Positions 16,257 to 25,128 of a stretch of DNA of 64,000 nt are shown piece by piece (position 1 is the stretch's first letter; every line of letters starts with the position of its first letter). A program made the translations under genes and the position numbers. The notes under the pieces were generated by a model. That model was not told where the DNA came from. It saw nothing but the letters and a program-made list of their open reading frames with translations, and ran no database searches. The DNA lies in assembly GCF_041521385.1 (NCBI RefSeq), contig NZ_CP168006.1, forward strand, positions 1,565,464-1,629,463, written 5' to 3'. The stretch comes from Alcaligenes faecalis. GTDB lineage: Bacteria; Pseudomonadota; Gammaproteobacteria; Burkholderiales; Burkholderiaceae_B.

Positions 16257-17141
16257 ATGTCTGCTGCACGCCTGCGTGCCTTTCTGGCGGTTGCCCGACA
16301 TGGCAGTTTCAGCGCCGGGGCCCGCGCCCTGGGATTGGCCCAGCCCACCGTGACCAAGCAAGTACAGGGGCTGGAACAACAACATAATGTGGAGCTATTT
16401 CACCGCCGGGGGCGTGGCGTTCAGCTAACCCAGGTGGGGATGGCACTGCTGCCGGTCGCGCAGCAACTGGGGGCCCTGGAAGTGGATGCCTTCAACCTGC
16501 TGCATGACAGTGGGAAACTGCATGTAGGCCGACTGCGTATTGGCGCAGTCGGCCCTTTTCATGTCATTGAGATGGTCGAGGCCTACCACCGGCTGTTTCC
16601 CGGCGTGGACATCTCGATTCATATGGGAAACTCGGCACAGGTGCTGGCCGATCTGGCCGACTACGCCACCGATATTGCCGTGCTGGCCGGAGCCAGCGAG
16701 GACCCGGCCTTTCATACCGAACACTACGCCAGCCATGCTGTCATTTTGTTCGCCCCCTTGTCGCATCCTTTGGCCCAACACGACAGCGTGCCCTTAGCGG
16801 CCTTGCAGGACGCTCCCTTGCTGCAGCGGGAATCAGGCTCGACCACACGGGCCTGCCTGGAAGCAGCACTGGAAAAAGAAAATATCCGGCCCCGCGCCGT
16901 CATGGAAATTGGCAGCCGGGAAGCCTTGCGTGAAGCCGTCGCCCGAGGGCTGGGTGTGGGGACGGTGTCCGAGGCAGAGTTCATCCCGGACCATCGCTTC
17001 AAAGCAGTTCGTATTCAGGGCGATCCCGTTCGCACCGACACGTATTTGTATTGCCTGACCGAACGCCGTGAGAGCCGAATGATCACACAATTTTTCACCG
17101 AGGCTTTGGGATTACGCAAGCAAATACAAACGCCGACATAG
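16257..17141 (+). CDS. LysR-family regulator 2 of the phn region
   Basis: A 294-residue LysR-type regulator, divergent from phnD. Winged helix at about 1-60 (AFLAVARHGSFSAGARALGLAQPTVTKQV), effector domain at about 90-285. It is a paralogue of the regulator at 10615 through LFHRRGRGVQL, RIGAVGPFHVIEMV, GSTTRACLEAAL, MEIGSREALREAV, GLGVGTVSEAE and ERRESRM. ATG 16257 is preceded by GGAG with a 5-base spacer. Being divergent from the first gene of the transporter operon, it is the most likely direct regulator of phnDCE-adh-phnX. The effector is unknown; a phosphonate or phosphonoacetaldehyde is a natural guess. Confidence 0.9.
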   Translation: MSAARLRAFLAVARHGSFSAGARALGLAQPTVTKQVQGLEQQHNVELFHRRGRGVQLTQVGMALLPVAQQLGALEVDAFNLLHDSGKLHVGRLRIGAVGPFHVIEMVEAYHRLFPGVDISIHMGNSAQVLADLADYATDIAVLAGASEDPAFHTEHYASHAVILFAPLSHPLAQHDSVPLAALQDAPLLQRESGSTTRACLEAALEKENIRPRAVMEIGSREALREAVARGLGVGTVSEAEFIPDHRFKAVRIQGDPVRTDTYLYCLTERRESRMITQFFTEALGLRKQIQTPT

Positions 17142-17281
17142 ACGTATTTGTGAGCTTTCGGCTACTGTGCGTAAGAAGGCCATGACAGTCAGCGATGTGT
17201 TTCGTCCATTTTCTGCGCGTAGACTCACCGTCTGAAGGCCCGTCAGTTCTGTTTGATTGACCCCCAGGGAGGACGAAAACC

Positions 17282-18928
17282 ATGCTTGGCATGATGATGA
17301 ATACCCCGCTGTTAGTGTCATCCATACTGCGTCATGCGGCCAACTACCACGCAGACCGCGAAGTTGTCTCACAAACGGTCGAAGGCCATATCCACCGCTA
17401 CACCTATGCAGACCTGTCCAAGCGCAGCCAAAAACTGGCCAATGCGCTTCAGAAAATGGGCTTGCAGCCAGGGGACCGCGTCGGCACCCTGGCCTGGAAT
17501 GGCTATCGTCATCTGGAGCTGTATTACGGCGTCTCAGGCTCCGGGCTCGTGTGTCACACCATCAACCCGCGCCTGTTTCAGGATCAAATCGGCTACATCA
17601 TCGAACACGCTGGCGACAGCGTCCTGTTTGCCGACCTGAACTTCATGCCGATTCTGGAAGCCCTGGCCGATCAGTTGTCCAAGCTGAAAGCCGTGGTCAT
17701 CATGACGGACGAAGCGCACATGCCCAAGTCGGATCTGCTGCCTAATCTGACCTGCTACGAAACCCTGATTGCCAGCGAGTCAGATGAATTTGACTGGCCG
17801 GTGTTTGACGAGAACACGGCATCGGGCCTGTGCTATACCTCCGGCACCACCGGCAACCCCAAGGGCGTGCTCTACAGCCATCGCTCCACCATCTTGCATG
17901 CCTTTGCCTTGAGCATGCCCGATGCCCTGTGCCTGTCGGCCTCCGACACCATCACCCCTATCGTGCCCATGTTCCACGTCAACGCCTGGGGCCTGCCCTA
18001 CGCCGCCTTGATGGTGGGCGCCAAGCTGGTCTTGCCCGGCCCTAAACTGGATGGCGCCAGCCTGCACACCTTGTTTGAAAGCGAAGGGGTCACCATGACG
18101 GCTGGTGTACCAACGGTCTGGCTGGGCCTATTGGACTGGATGCAGGCCAATGGCAAAACCTTCAGCAGCCTGCAACGTCTGGTCATTGGCGGTTCATCTG
18201 CACCACCCGTCATGATTACCCGCTTCCAGAAGCTGGGCGTCAACGTGCGCCACGCCTGGGGCATGACTGAAACCAGTCCGGTCGGCCTGGCCGCGGCCTT
18301 GCTGCCCCAGCACGAAGCCCTGCCTGAAAAAGAAAAACTCAAGCTGCTGGCCAAGCAAGGTCGTCCGCTATTCGGGGTCGAGTTCCGCGTAGATGGCGAC
18401 GATGGTCAACCCATTGCGCGCGACGGCAAAATGTTTGGTGCCATGATGGTGCGCGGCCCCTGGATTGCCAGTGCTTACTTCAACAGCAAGGACTCTTCCG
18501 CCCACACGGAAGATGGTTGGTTCAATACCGGCGATGTGGTCACTATTGATAAAGACGGCTTTATCCAGATCGTGGACCGCACGAAAGACGTGGTGAAATC
18601 CGGGGGCGAATGGATCAGCTCAATTGAGCTGGAAAACATTGCTCAGGCTCACCCGGCCATCAAGGAAGCCGCCGTGGTGGCCAAGCCCGACGAACGCTGG
18701 GGCGAGCGCCCGGTTCTGGTGGTGCAATTGCAAGACGATGCCACCTTCACCAAGCAGGACATGATTGATCTGTTCACAGAACAAGTCTCCAAATGGAGCA
18801 TTCCTGACGAACTGATCGTGGTCGATGAGCTGCCCCACACGGCAACCGGCAAGCTCTTGAAAACCGCTATTCGCAAGCTGATTCAGGAAGATCTGGACAG
18901 GCTGGCTGCGCAAAACAAAGTGGTTTAA
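17282..18928 (+). CDS. Acyl-CoA synthetase (AMP-forming fatty acid--CoA ligase)
   Basis: A 548-residue member of the ANL adenylating superfamily, activating a carboxylic acid to acyl-AMP and then acyl-CoA. Core motifs: [21 protein letters not shown] (A3 loop), [25 protein letters not shown] (A5), [16 protein letters not shown] (A7), [15 protein letters not shown] (A8) and the C-terminal lysine motif [17 protein letters not shown] (A10). The overall pattern resembles the medium/long-chain AlkK and methylthiopropionate-CoA ligase subgroup. ATG 17282 has GGAGG ten bases upstream. It stands alone, ended by a strong terminator. The acid substrate cannot be told from sequence by eye. Confidence 0.9.
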   Translation: MLGMMMNTPLLVSSILRHAANYHADREVVSQTVEGHIHRYTYADLSKRSQKLANALQKMGLQPGDRVGTLAWNGYRHLELYYGVSGSGLVCHTINPRLFQDQIGYIIEHAGDSVLFADLNFMPILEALADQLSKLKAVVIMTDEAHMPKSDLLPNLTCYETLIASESDEFDWPVFDENTASGLCYTSGTTGNPKGVLYSHRSTILHAFALSMPDALCLSASDTITPIVPMFHVNAWGLPYAALMVGAKLVLPGPKLDGASLHTLFESEGVTMTAGVPTVWLGLLDWMQANGKTFSSLQRLVIGGSSAPPVMITRFQKLGVNVRHAWGMTETSPVGLAAALLPQHEALPEKEKLKLLAKQGRPLFGVEFRVDGDDGQPIARDGKMFGAMMVRGPWIASAYFNSKDSSAHTEDGWFNTGDVVTIDKDGFIQIVDRTKDVVKSGGEWISSIELENIAQAHPAIKEAAVVAKPDERWGERPVLVVQLQDDATFTKQDMIDLFTEQVSKWSIPDELIVVDELPHTATGKLLKTAIRKLIQEDLDRLAAQNKVV

Positions 18929-19009
18929 GCAACGCCCAAGCAGACGTCAAACCACGCGTCTGACAGCACAATCAAGGAGCCGGTCTAGGCGGCCTTGATA
19001 TGCGATGGC

Positions 19010-19064
19010 AAACTGCCCTCCGAAGGTTTGGATAGTGATCCAACTTTCGGGGGGCAGTTTTTTT
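19010..19064 (+). terminator. Rho-independent terminator of acyl-CoA synthetase gene
   Basis: Long near-perfect arms (19010-19033 and 19038-19060; outermost aaactgcc/ggcagttt) close on a 4-base loop and are followed by seven T in total. It lies 82 bp after the stop codon. Confidence 0.85.
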
Positions 19065-19118
19065 GCTTTTACCTTTACCGTCACCTTTGCCAGAACCAGA
19101 GACATAGGCTTGGGTTCT

Positions 19119-19142
19119 GGCTATGGCTATGGCTATGGCTAT
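19119..19142 (+). repeat. Tandem GGCTAT hexamer, four copies
   Basis: Four perfect head-to-tail copies of ggctat followed by a partial fifth (ggc). Such short repeats can vary in number by slippage. No gene is convincingly read through it. Confidence 0.9.
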
Positions 19143-19362
19143 GGCCGCTCAGTTTCAAGGCACTTAGCACTGAAATGGCAGGGCTTTTGTGAAGAACACC
19201 GCTTTAGCAGCAGCCTGAACATCATTCATTTTGTGCAAATGGAAGGCTCAGACTGCTGCGGTTGCTGCTGTGGCGGCGGTGACTGTTGCCAACCCACTTC
19301 TTTCCTGCAACTTACCCACGGCATTCAAACTGCTGCTGGCCAGCCTCAACCACAGGCCCTTT

Positions 19363-20667
19363 TCAAGGATGAATGGGCGTGGGGATATCCCAAATATTGA
19401 GATCTGCGTGCTCACGCTCCCACGCTCTTACAGAGAACTTGGCGCGGTTGAACAGGCCCAGATAGTTTTCATAGCGAATCTTGTTGCCAACTTCCACAGG
19501 CAGTTCTCCCAGGAAGTCCCTCATCTTGGACAAGTCCGCGTGATACTGGTCTGGCGACATCAAGCCACCCGGCGTCACCGAGGTGGGAGGGGTCGATTCA
19601 AAACGGTTACGCGTGAAGATCACCACATCCGAGCCCCACAGAATCCGGTTTTGGTATTCATTGAAGAAATTCAGCCAATCCTGGCGACTGGGCATACCCG
19701 GCTCGGGATTCAGCATGTAGTCCTGCACCAGATCCCAGGAAATATCGGTAGACCAACTTGAGCAAGCATCCAGCACTTTCTTGACGCGCGTAAGGTGATC
19801 ATGAGTCGGTTTCACAAAACGTCCCAAGCCGGTATGCGCCCACACCACTCTGGCCTTGGGTGCATGTCCGCACACATGCTTCAAACCGTCCACATAGTCC
19901 TGGTCGGGATAAGCCTGCTCCAGCTCGCCCTGATAATTAACCTCTACCCGGTACATATCGTTGTGCAAAATGGCGACCAGGCCAATTTCCTCAATCGTTT
20001 TGAACAGATACGCCAGGGATTCGGAATAGAGCGACACCTTGCTGCCATCGCCCGCATCCGGTGGCAAGGGCACGGAAGGTGCCTTGGTTTGTTCTACGGT
20101 TTCACCAGCCAGCTTGCCCGACACCAGCTCTTTGTGAATGGTGAATTCACCCACCCCGGAAAACACCCCTGGGAAACTGAGCACGGCACGCTTGATATGT
20201 TGCGAGGCATAAACATCCATCGGATTGAACGCCGTGATCATGACGTCCAGCTTTTCCTGATACTGAGCAGGCAACTGCTCGTACTCACGTGCAAACATGG
20301 CATCGACAAAGGAGTAGTAATACAGGTCTGCCTTGGGGCCAATATAGTAGTTGGGGCCGTACATCTGATTGCCTGGCCCCTGAGACTGATAGAGCTCGAA
20401 CCCGTCCCAACGCTGCTGCAAAGGAATAGGCATGATGGTCGAGCGCACAATCTGCTGCAGATTGCCACGCATATACCGTTCTGCATATTCCTTTAAAGGA
20501 ATCCCCTGCATGGCATAGTTGGATGCATGAAAATGGACGTCCGCATAAAGCTGGCTGGTATCCAGCCTGGGCTCCTGGCTTTGAGCCATGGCATGGCCCT
20601 GCAAGGCAGCCAATAAAATCAGACCGTAACCCGCTACTGTTTTTGCGTTTATATGATGACAAGTCAT
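19363..20667 (-). CDS. Secreted amidohydrolase-family (TIM-barrel) protein
   Basis: A 434-residue protein with an N-terminal signal peptide (about 1-28, hydrophobic AGYGLILLAALQ, cleavage after AMA). The mature part resembles the amidohydrolase-2 TIM-barrel family: LYADVHFHASN supplies the HxH metal site after strand 1, AILHND and VVWAHTGLGRFV give further His positions, and ILWGSDVVIF carries the late Asp. These enzymes hydrolyse or decarboxylate small cyclic or carboxylated compounds; the substrate is unknown. Start at ATG 20667, with GGGAGA eight bases upstream, is preferred over a longer frame from 20742 because it gives a proper signal peptide. No operon partners. Confidence 0.8.
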   Translation of the reverse strand: MTCHHINAKTVAGYGLILLAALQGHAMAQSQEPRLDTSQLYADVHFHASNYAMQGIPLKEYAERYMRGNLQQIVRSTIMPIPLQQRWDGFELYQSQGPGNQMYGPNYYIGPKADLYYYSFVDAMFAREYEQLPAQYQEKLDVMITAFNPMDVYASQHIKRAVLSFPGVFSGVGEFTIHKELVSGKLAGETVEQTKAPSVPLPPDAGDGSKVSLYSESLAYLFKTIEEIGLVAILHNDMYRVEVNYQGELEQAYPDQDYVDGLKHVCGHAPKARVVWAHTGLGRFVKPTHDHLTRVKKVLDACSSWSTDISWDLVQDYMLNPEPGMPSRQDWLNFFNEYQNRILWGSDVVIFTRNRFESTPPTSVTPGGLMSPDQYHADLSKMRDFLGELPVEVGNKIRYENYLGLFNRAKFSVRAWEREHADLNIWDIPTPIHP

Positions 20668-20970
20668 TCGTGTCTCCCTATCTACAAGTCGTGTGCGAAA
20701 CCTGATACTGCAACTTGTCGATAATACCCAGAGACCCATCAATAAATGACAAAAAATAACAGATATTCTTTTTGAATCTTTATTTATATTATTTTCTATC
20801 TCTTTAAATTTTCAATATTAATTGCCGTACAAAAAAAATATCATCACAATAAAAAAACAAAACCCAAACAGGATTTCAAAAAACAATTAACAACAACTTA
20901 TTAAGGCTTGAACAATCAGGCTATTCCCACCGCTTGGCTCTCCAGCTCAACGCCATCAAGCACGCCGCCC
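20668..20970. other. AT-rich intergenic region
   Basis: About 300 bp between two minus-strand genes. The part from roughly 20745 to 20905 is strikingly AT-rich with long A and T runs compared with the GC-rich surroundings. It presumably carries the amidohydrolase promoter; no ORF, repeat or RNA is recognisable. Confidence 0.6.
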
Positions 20971-21588
20971 CTAGGAGACAGAATTGGCAAAGAGAAGTGA
21001 GGCGCCCAGGCCCAGCAAGGCTGCACCAATCACCTTGTCCAGCACCTCTTGCCGAGCCAGCATGGCCGCCCGCAGGCGCTTGTTTGAAAATACCAGGGCC
21101 ACAATGCTGAACCAGACCCAATGCGCGAAGGACATCCAAAAACCATAAGCAAAGTTCAACCAGAATGGCGCACCCGGCTGCACCAACTGGGTAAACGTCG
21201 CCACCACAAACAACATGGTTTTCGGATTCAGGGCATTGGTTAAGAAACCCATACCAAAAGCCTGCCAAGCCGTGGGCACACGACCCACCGCGCCATCAGT
21301 ATCAAGCGCGGTGCGATTACTGAAGGACTGATAGCCCAGGTACATCAGATACGCCGCCCCCACCACTTTCATCACCCAAAAAAGAGTCGGGGATTGCGTA
21401 ATCAGGATCGCCACGCCCAGCACGGTGTAGACCACATGCACCTGCACGCCGGCCGCAATGCCCAAGGCTGAAATCAGACCCGTCTTGCGACCAAAGGAAT
21501 AACCATTGCGCGTGACCATGGCAAAGTCCGGGCCTGGGCTGATCACAGCCAGGATAGTGATAGTGGCAACCGCCAACAGTTCATGCAT
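20971..21588 (-). CDS. LysE/RhtB-family amino acid exporter
   Basis: A 205-residue inner-membrane protein with about six hydrophobic segments. The LysE/RhtB signature is in the first helices: AVISPGPDFAMVTRNGYSFGRKTGLISALGIAAG; further family stretches are KVVGAAYLMYLGYQSF and AFGMGFLTNALNPKTMLFVV. The family exports amino acids or their derivatives by proton antiport. Start at ATG 21588 is preferred; a TTG three codons upstream is possible. It is divergent from a GcvA-type LysR regulator across 361 bp that contain a palindromic operator candidate, so induction by an exported amino acid is likely. The substrate is unknown. Confidence 0.88.
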   Translation of the reverse strand: MHELLAVATITILAVISPGPDFAMVTRNGYSFGRKTGLISALGIAAGVQVHVVYTVLGVAILITQSPTLFWVMKVVGAAYLMYLGYQSFSNRTALDTDGAVGRVPTAWQAFGMGFLTNALNPKTMLFVVATFTQLVQPGAPFWLNFAYGFWMSFAHWVWFSIVALVFSNKRLRAAMLARQEVLDKVIGAALLGLGASLLFANSVS

Positions 21589-21870
21589 ATTTAACAAGCC
21601 TAAGTTTGATGAAATCGGCGTTATGAATGACTACAAAGGCAGCCAAAACGCAGTACTGGTCCTACACTCTTGACAAGGAGTGCAGCCTTGCCAACGGGAC
21701 AACAATCTGCAAAAAGCAGTTTTGTCAGAAACAAAGCATCTCTTCGGATGAGTTATGATTTCATCGGACTTTCAAGACATTTCTATTCCCGGCCCGAAAA
21801 ATTAACTCCCCGCCAAGAACAGAAAAAATCAATCAAAAAGAAAATTAACTTCCTGTTCACATCAGCCCTG

Positions 21871-21897
21871 ACAGGATGTCATTATTGATAATCCTGT
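21871..21897. promoter_or_regulatory. Inverted-repeat operator candidate in the LysE/LysR divergent region (21589-21949)
   Basis: Perfect 7-base arms acaggat (21871-21877) and atcctgt (21891-21897), separated by 13 bases, lie 53 bp before the LysR start in the 361-bp gap shared with the LysE gene. The rest of the gap is AT-rich non-coding sequence. LysR control of the exporter is inferred. Confidence 0.5.
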
Positions 21898-21949
21898 GCT
21901 AATTTAAAAACGATAATTACTGCGTCACTTCTGTGAGTTTTCATCGACC

Positions 21950-22804
21950 ATGCAAATCCCCAACCTCACGGCCTTTCGCTACTTCGATACGGCGGCCCAG
22001 ACAGGCAGTTTTGTGCAGGCAGCCCAGTTGCTTCATGTCACGCACGGCGCGGTCAGCCGACAAATTCGTGCACTGGAAGAATCGCTGGGGGTAGAACTGT
22101 TTGAAAGACGCAATCGGGCCGTATTTCTGACGCCCGCAGGCCGCCAGCTTTTGCACGTTACCGCCCCCATGTTTGAGCGCCTGGAAGATGTGGTTTACCA
22201 ACTGCAGCAAACCCAGCGCGAACATGCTCTGGTCGTCTCCTGCGAGCCCACTATTGCCATGAAGTGGCTGATCCCGCGTTTGGGAGCTTTCCACGCTCTG
22301 CACCCCAATATCACCGTGCACCTGATTACAGCCGGAGGGCCAGTGAACTTCGCACAAATGGGGGTGGATCTGGCGATACGCCGCGACGACTTTCACTGGG
22401 CGGACTCGGTCTGCGGCCTGAAGTTGTGCGAAGAGATGATAGGGCCAGTCTGCCAGCCTCACTACCCACACACGCAGGACACCGCCAAGCAGGTATTGAT
22501 ACAAAGCAGCTCCCGCCCCCAGGCTTGGGCCACATGGGCACGGATCAGCGGCAACTCCCTGCGATCCGCCCGCAAACTGGAGCTGGAACATTTTTACTTA
22601 TGCATTCAGGCCGCCCTGTCCGGACAAGGCATGGCGATTGTGTCGCGTCTGATGGTGGACGACGAATTACAAAGCGGCCAGCTCATCGCCCCGCAAGGCT
22701 TCATCCCTGACGGCTCGGCCTACTACCTGCTCTCCCCGCAGGCACTGGATCAAAACCCGCGTGCGGACATATTTGCCGATTGGTTGAGCGAACAATTGGC
22801 TTAG
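21950..22804 (+). CDS. GcvA-type LysR-family regulator
   Basis: A 284-residue LysR-type regulator. The DNA-binding domain (about 1-62) reads AFRYFDTAAQTGSFVQAAQLLHVTHGAVSRQIRALE, typical of the GcvA/AmpR branch; the effector domain covers about 90-280 (VSCEPTIAMKWLIPRL, GVDLAIRRDDFHW). It is divergent from the LysE-family exporter gene, a very common pairing in which the LysR protein senses the exported amino acid. A short hairpin (cctgct/agcagg) lies just after the stop. Confidence 0.9.
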   Translation: MQIPNLTAFRYFDTAAQTGSFVQAAQLLHVTHGAVSRQIRALEESLGVELFERRNRAVFLTPAGRQLLHVTAPMFERLEDVVYQLQQTQREHALVVSCEPTIAMKWLIPRLGAFHALHPNITVHLITAGGPVNFAQMGVDLAIRRDDFHWADSVCGLKLCEEMIGPVCQPHYPHTQDTAKQVLIQSSSRPQAWATWARISGNSLRSARKLELEHFYLCIQAALSGQGMAIVSRLMVDDELQSGQLIAPQGFIPDGSAYYLLSPQALDQNPRADIFADWLSEQLA

Positions 22805-22935
22805 CTCTGCTTAATCCTGCTCGGCTCATAAGCAGGACAAGACTCTTTACGGCGCTACCCCAAAACACAATCATGCCGTTGCCGTCCAAATAGACAAGTA
22901 GTCTGAAAAAAACACCAGTATGCAAATAAACTATT

Positions 22936-22961
22936 CAATAATTCTTGAATTATTGTATTAT
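22936..22961 (+). promoter_or_regulatory. ArsR operator and promoter of the ars operon
   Basis: A perfect palindrome, caataattc-tt-gaattattg, at 22936-22955 sits directly before a -10-like TATTAT (22956-22961), just upstream of the arsR ATG at 22968. ArsR-family dimers bind such AT-rich inverted repeats and block RNA polymerase, so this is a strong candidate for the autoregulated operator. Confidence 0.75.
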
Positions 22962-22967
22962 CTACCT

Positions 22968-23291
22968 ATGGAAGAATCTCAAGTTATCCGCTCTCTGGCC
23001 GCCTTGGCCCACGAAGCCCGCCTGCGGGTATTTCGCGCACTGGTTGTAGCCGGCCCGTCCGGGCTAACACCCGGCACCTTGGCTGAACAGTTAGGTATCG
23101 CCCCCAATACCCTGTCCTTTCATTTGAAAGAACTCCATAACGCCGGCTTGATTCATGGAGAACGACAAGGCCGCAACCTGCTCTACAGCGCGACTTTTCC
23201 CACCATGAACACGCTGATCGCCTACCTGACTGAGAACTGCTGCCAGGGTGAAAGCTGCATCACAGCACCCAACGCATGCCCCCCCCCCTAA
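22968..23291 (+). CDS. arsR: ArsR-family arsenic-responsive repressor
   Basis: A 107-residue ArsR/SmtB winged-helix repressor starting at ATG 22968. The recognition-helix region is LAEQLGIAPNTLSFHLKELH. It lacks the ELCVCDL metal motif of plasmid R773 ArsR; instead it has a C-terminal NCCQGESC cluster (Cys91, Cys92, Cys97; a fourth Cys near 104). This matches the sensor type described for Acidithiobacillus ferrooxidans ArsR, where three C-terminal cysteines bind As(III). It heads the operon arsR-arsB-arsC-arsH and has a palindromic operator right before it. Oddity: the 3' end is a run of ten C (23279-23288) encoding Pro-Pro-Pro before the stop. Confidence 0.92.
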   Translation: MEESQVIRSLAALAHEARLRVFRALVVAGPSGLTPGTLAEQLGIAPNTLSFHLKELHNAGLIHGERQGRNLLYSATFPTMNTLIAYLTENCCQGESCITAPNACPPP

Positions 23292-23383
23292 AAAAGTCGA
23301 CGTAACACCGACTCAGCCCAGCGGGCCACTTATTGGCCTAACACCCAAGGTCTGACCACCTGCTCATCTTTACACGTATTGCC

Positions 23384-24673
23384 ATGACCACATCTGTCCT
23401 GATTTTCCTTGCCACCCTGATTTTGGTCATCTGGCAGCCCAAAGGTTTAGGCATAGGCTGGAGCGCCTCTCTGGGAGCGGCCGCTGCCCTGCTTTCAGGC
23501 GTGGTGCAGTGGAGCGATCTGGCTGTGGTGTGGAGCATCGTCTGGAATGCAACCGCGACTTTCATAGCGATCATTATCATTAGCCTGATACTGGATGAAG
23601 CCGGCTTCTTTGAGTGGGCCGCCCTGCATGTTGCCCGCTGGGGAGCAGGCAATGGGCGCAGGCTTTTTGCCTTTATCGTGATTCTGGGCGCCGCCGTTTC
23701 TGCCCTGTTTGCCAACGACGGCGCTGCCCTGATTCTGACGCCTATCGTCATGGCCATGCTGCTGGCCTTGGGCTTTTCGCCCGCGGCGACCTTGGCGTTT
23801 GTCATGGCAGCCGGGTTTATTGCCGACACGGCCAGCTTGCCACTGGTTGTCTCCAACCTGGTCAACATTGTCTCGGCCGACTATTTCAAACTGGGCTTCA
23901 CGGACTATGCCGCTATCATGGTGCCTGTCAATATGGTGTCCGTACTGGCCAGCCTGCTCGTTCTGATCTTGTATTTCCGGCGTGACATTCCTGCCCAGTA
24001 TCGCCTTGAACAGTTAAAACCACCCGCACAAGCCATTACGGACATCCGGACCTTCAAGGCAGGCTGGATCGTGCTGGCCTTGCTGCTGACAGGCTTTTTC
24101 GCCCTGGAGCCGCTGGGGATTCCCGTCAGTGTCGTTGCCGCTGCAGGAGCCATCATTTTGCTGACTGTTGCCGCCCGTGGCACCGTCATCAGCACAAGAA
24201 AAGTGCTGCGCGGGGCACCCTGGCAAATCGTCGTATTCTCGCTAGGCATGTACCTGGTAGTGTATGGCCTGCGTAATGCCGGACTAACGGATTACTTGGC
24301 CCAGTTACTGGACACATTCGCCCAGGCTGGTGTCTGGGCTGCCGCTCTGGGCACCGGGGTTCTGTCCGCCCTGCTGTCCTCTGTCATGAACAATATGCCT
24401 ACGGTATTGGTCACGGCCCTGTCTATTGATGCTTCCAGCGCCCAGGGTGCCGTCAAAGAAGCCATGATCTACGCCAATGTCATCGGCAGTGACCTGGGCC
24501 CCAAATTCACACCCATAGGCAGTCTGGCTACCTTGCTGTGGCTGCACGTACTGGCCCAGAAAGGCACAAAAATCAGTTGGGGCTACTACTTCAAGGTAGG
24601 AGCCATTCTGACCACCCCCGTATTGCTGATCACTCTGGCGGCCTTGGCCCTACGGCTAGGTATCGCCCACTAG
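23384..24673 (+). CDS. arsB: Arsenite efflux permease ArsB
   Basis: A 429-residue polytopic membrane protein of the ArsB family (about 12 hydrophobic segments; length equals the classical ArsB length). Typical stretches are [67 protein letters not shown] and [12 protein letters not shown]. It exports arsenite and antimonite from the cytoplasm using the proton motive force; no arsA ATPase gene is present, so it presumably acts as a secondary carrier. It follows arsR by 92 bp; no strong Shine-Dalgarno is seen before ATG 23384. Confidence 0.95.
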   Translation: MTTSVLIFLATLILVIWQPKGLGIGWSASLGAAAALLSGVVQWSDLAVVWSIVWNATATFIAIIIISLILDEAGFFEWAALHVARWGAGNGRRLFAFIVILGAAVSALFANDGAALILTPIVMAMLLALGFSPAATLAFVMAAGFIADTASLPLVVSNLVNIVSADYFKLGFTDYAAIMVPVNMVSVLASLLVLILYFRRDIPAQYRLEQLKPPAQAITDIRTFKAGWIVLALLLTGFFALEPLGIPVSVVAAAGAIILLTVAARGTVISTRKVLRGAPWQIVVFSLGMYLVVYGLRNAGLTDYLAQLLDTFAQAGVWAAALGTGVLSALLSSVMNNMPTVLVTALSIDASSAQGAVKEAMIYANVIGSDLGPKFTPIGSLATLLWLHVLAQKGTKISWGYYFKVGAILTTPVLLITLAALALRLGIAH

Positions 24674-24696
24674 TTTCCTGACATCGAGCACAAGCC

Positions 24697-25128
24697 ATGA
24701 GCAACATCACCATCTATCACAACCCCGCCTGCGGCACCTCGCGCAATACCCTGGGCCTGATCCGCAATAGTGGTCAAGAGCCGACCATCATCGAGTACCT
24801 GCAAACCCCGCCAGACCGCGCCACACTGACCAAGCTGATCGCAGACTGCGGCCTGAACGTGCGCGAAGTCCTGCGTCAAAAAGGCACGCCTTATGAAGAG
24901 CTGCGGCTGGGCGACCCCAAATGGAGTGATGAACAACTGATTGATTTCATGTTGCAGCACCCGATTCTGATCAATCGTCCCATTGTGGTCACACCGCTGG
25001 GCACACGCTTGTGCCGCCCCTCGGAACAGGTGCTGGAAATATTGCCCCAGCCGCAGCAAGGCGCATTCCGTAAAGAAGATGGTCAAGCCGTCATTGATGA
25101 AAAAGGACAAAGAATTGAGCCAGCCTGA
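24697..25128 (+). CDS. arsC: Arsenate reductase, glutaredoxin-dependent type
   Basis: A 143-residue ArsC of the R773/Grx-linked class, close to the 141-residue prototype. The active-site [12 protein letters not shown] holds Cys12; arginines needed for arsenate binding are in [22 protein letters not shown] and [13 protein letters not shown]. It reduces As(V) to As(III) with glutathione and glutaredoxin so that ArsB can export it. It follows arsB by 23 bp, and its 3' end overlaps the predicted arsH start. Confidence 0.95.
   Translation: MSNITIYHNPACGTSRNTLGLIRNSGQEPTIIEYLQTPPDRATLTKLIADCGLNVREVLRQKGTPYEELRLGDPKWSDEQLIDFMLQHPILINRPIVVTPLGTRLCRPSEQVLEILPQPQQGAFRKEDGQAVIDEKGQRIEPA

Larger units (their letters stand above)
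18929..19362. other. 434-bp intergenic region: terminator, hexamer repeat, Cys/Gly-rich triplets
   Basis: After the acyl-CoA synthetase stop this gap holds a large terminator hairpin (19010-19064), four tandem GGCTAT units (19119-19142) and a GCT/GGC triplet-rich stretch near 19250-19300. A frame from 19005 to 19400 would encode a Gly-Tyr repeat and a Cys cluster, but it runs through the terminator stem and into the next gene, so I do not call it. Confidence 0.6.

Noticed and set aside
5837..17141. Phosphorus region as a genomic island
   Set aside because: No integrase, IS, tRNA flank or obvious composition shift; it could be ordinary accessory chromosome content.
19005..19400. Open frame with Gly-Tyr repeats and a Cys cluster
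   Set aside because: Starts inside a terminator stem, runs into the convergent amidohydrolase gene and has no Shine-Dalgarno; kept only as a repeat observation.
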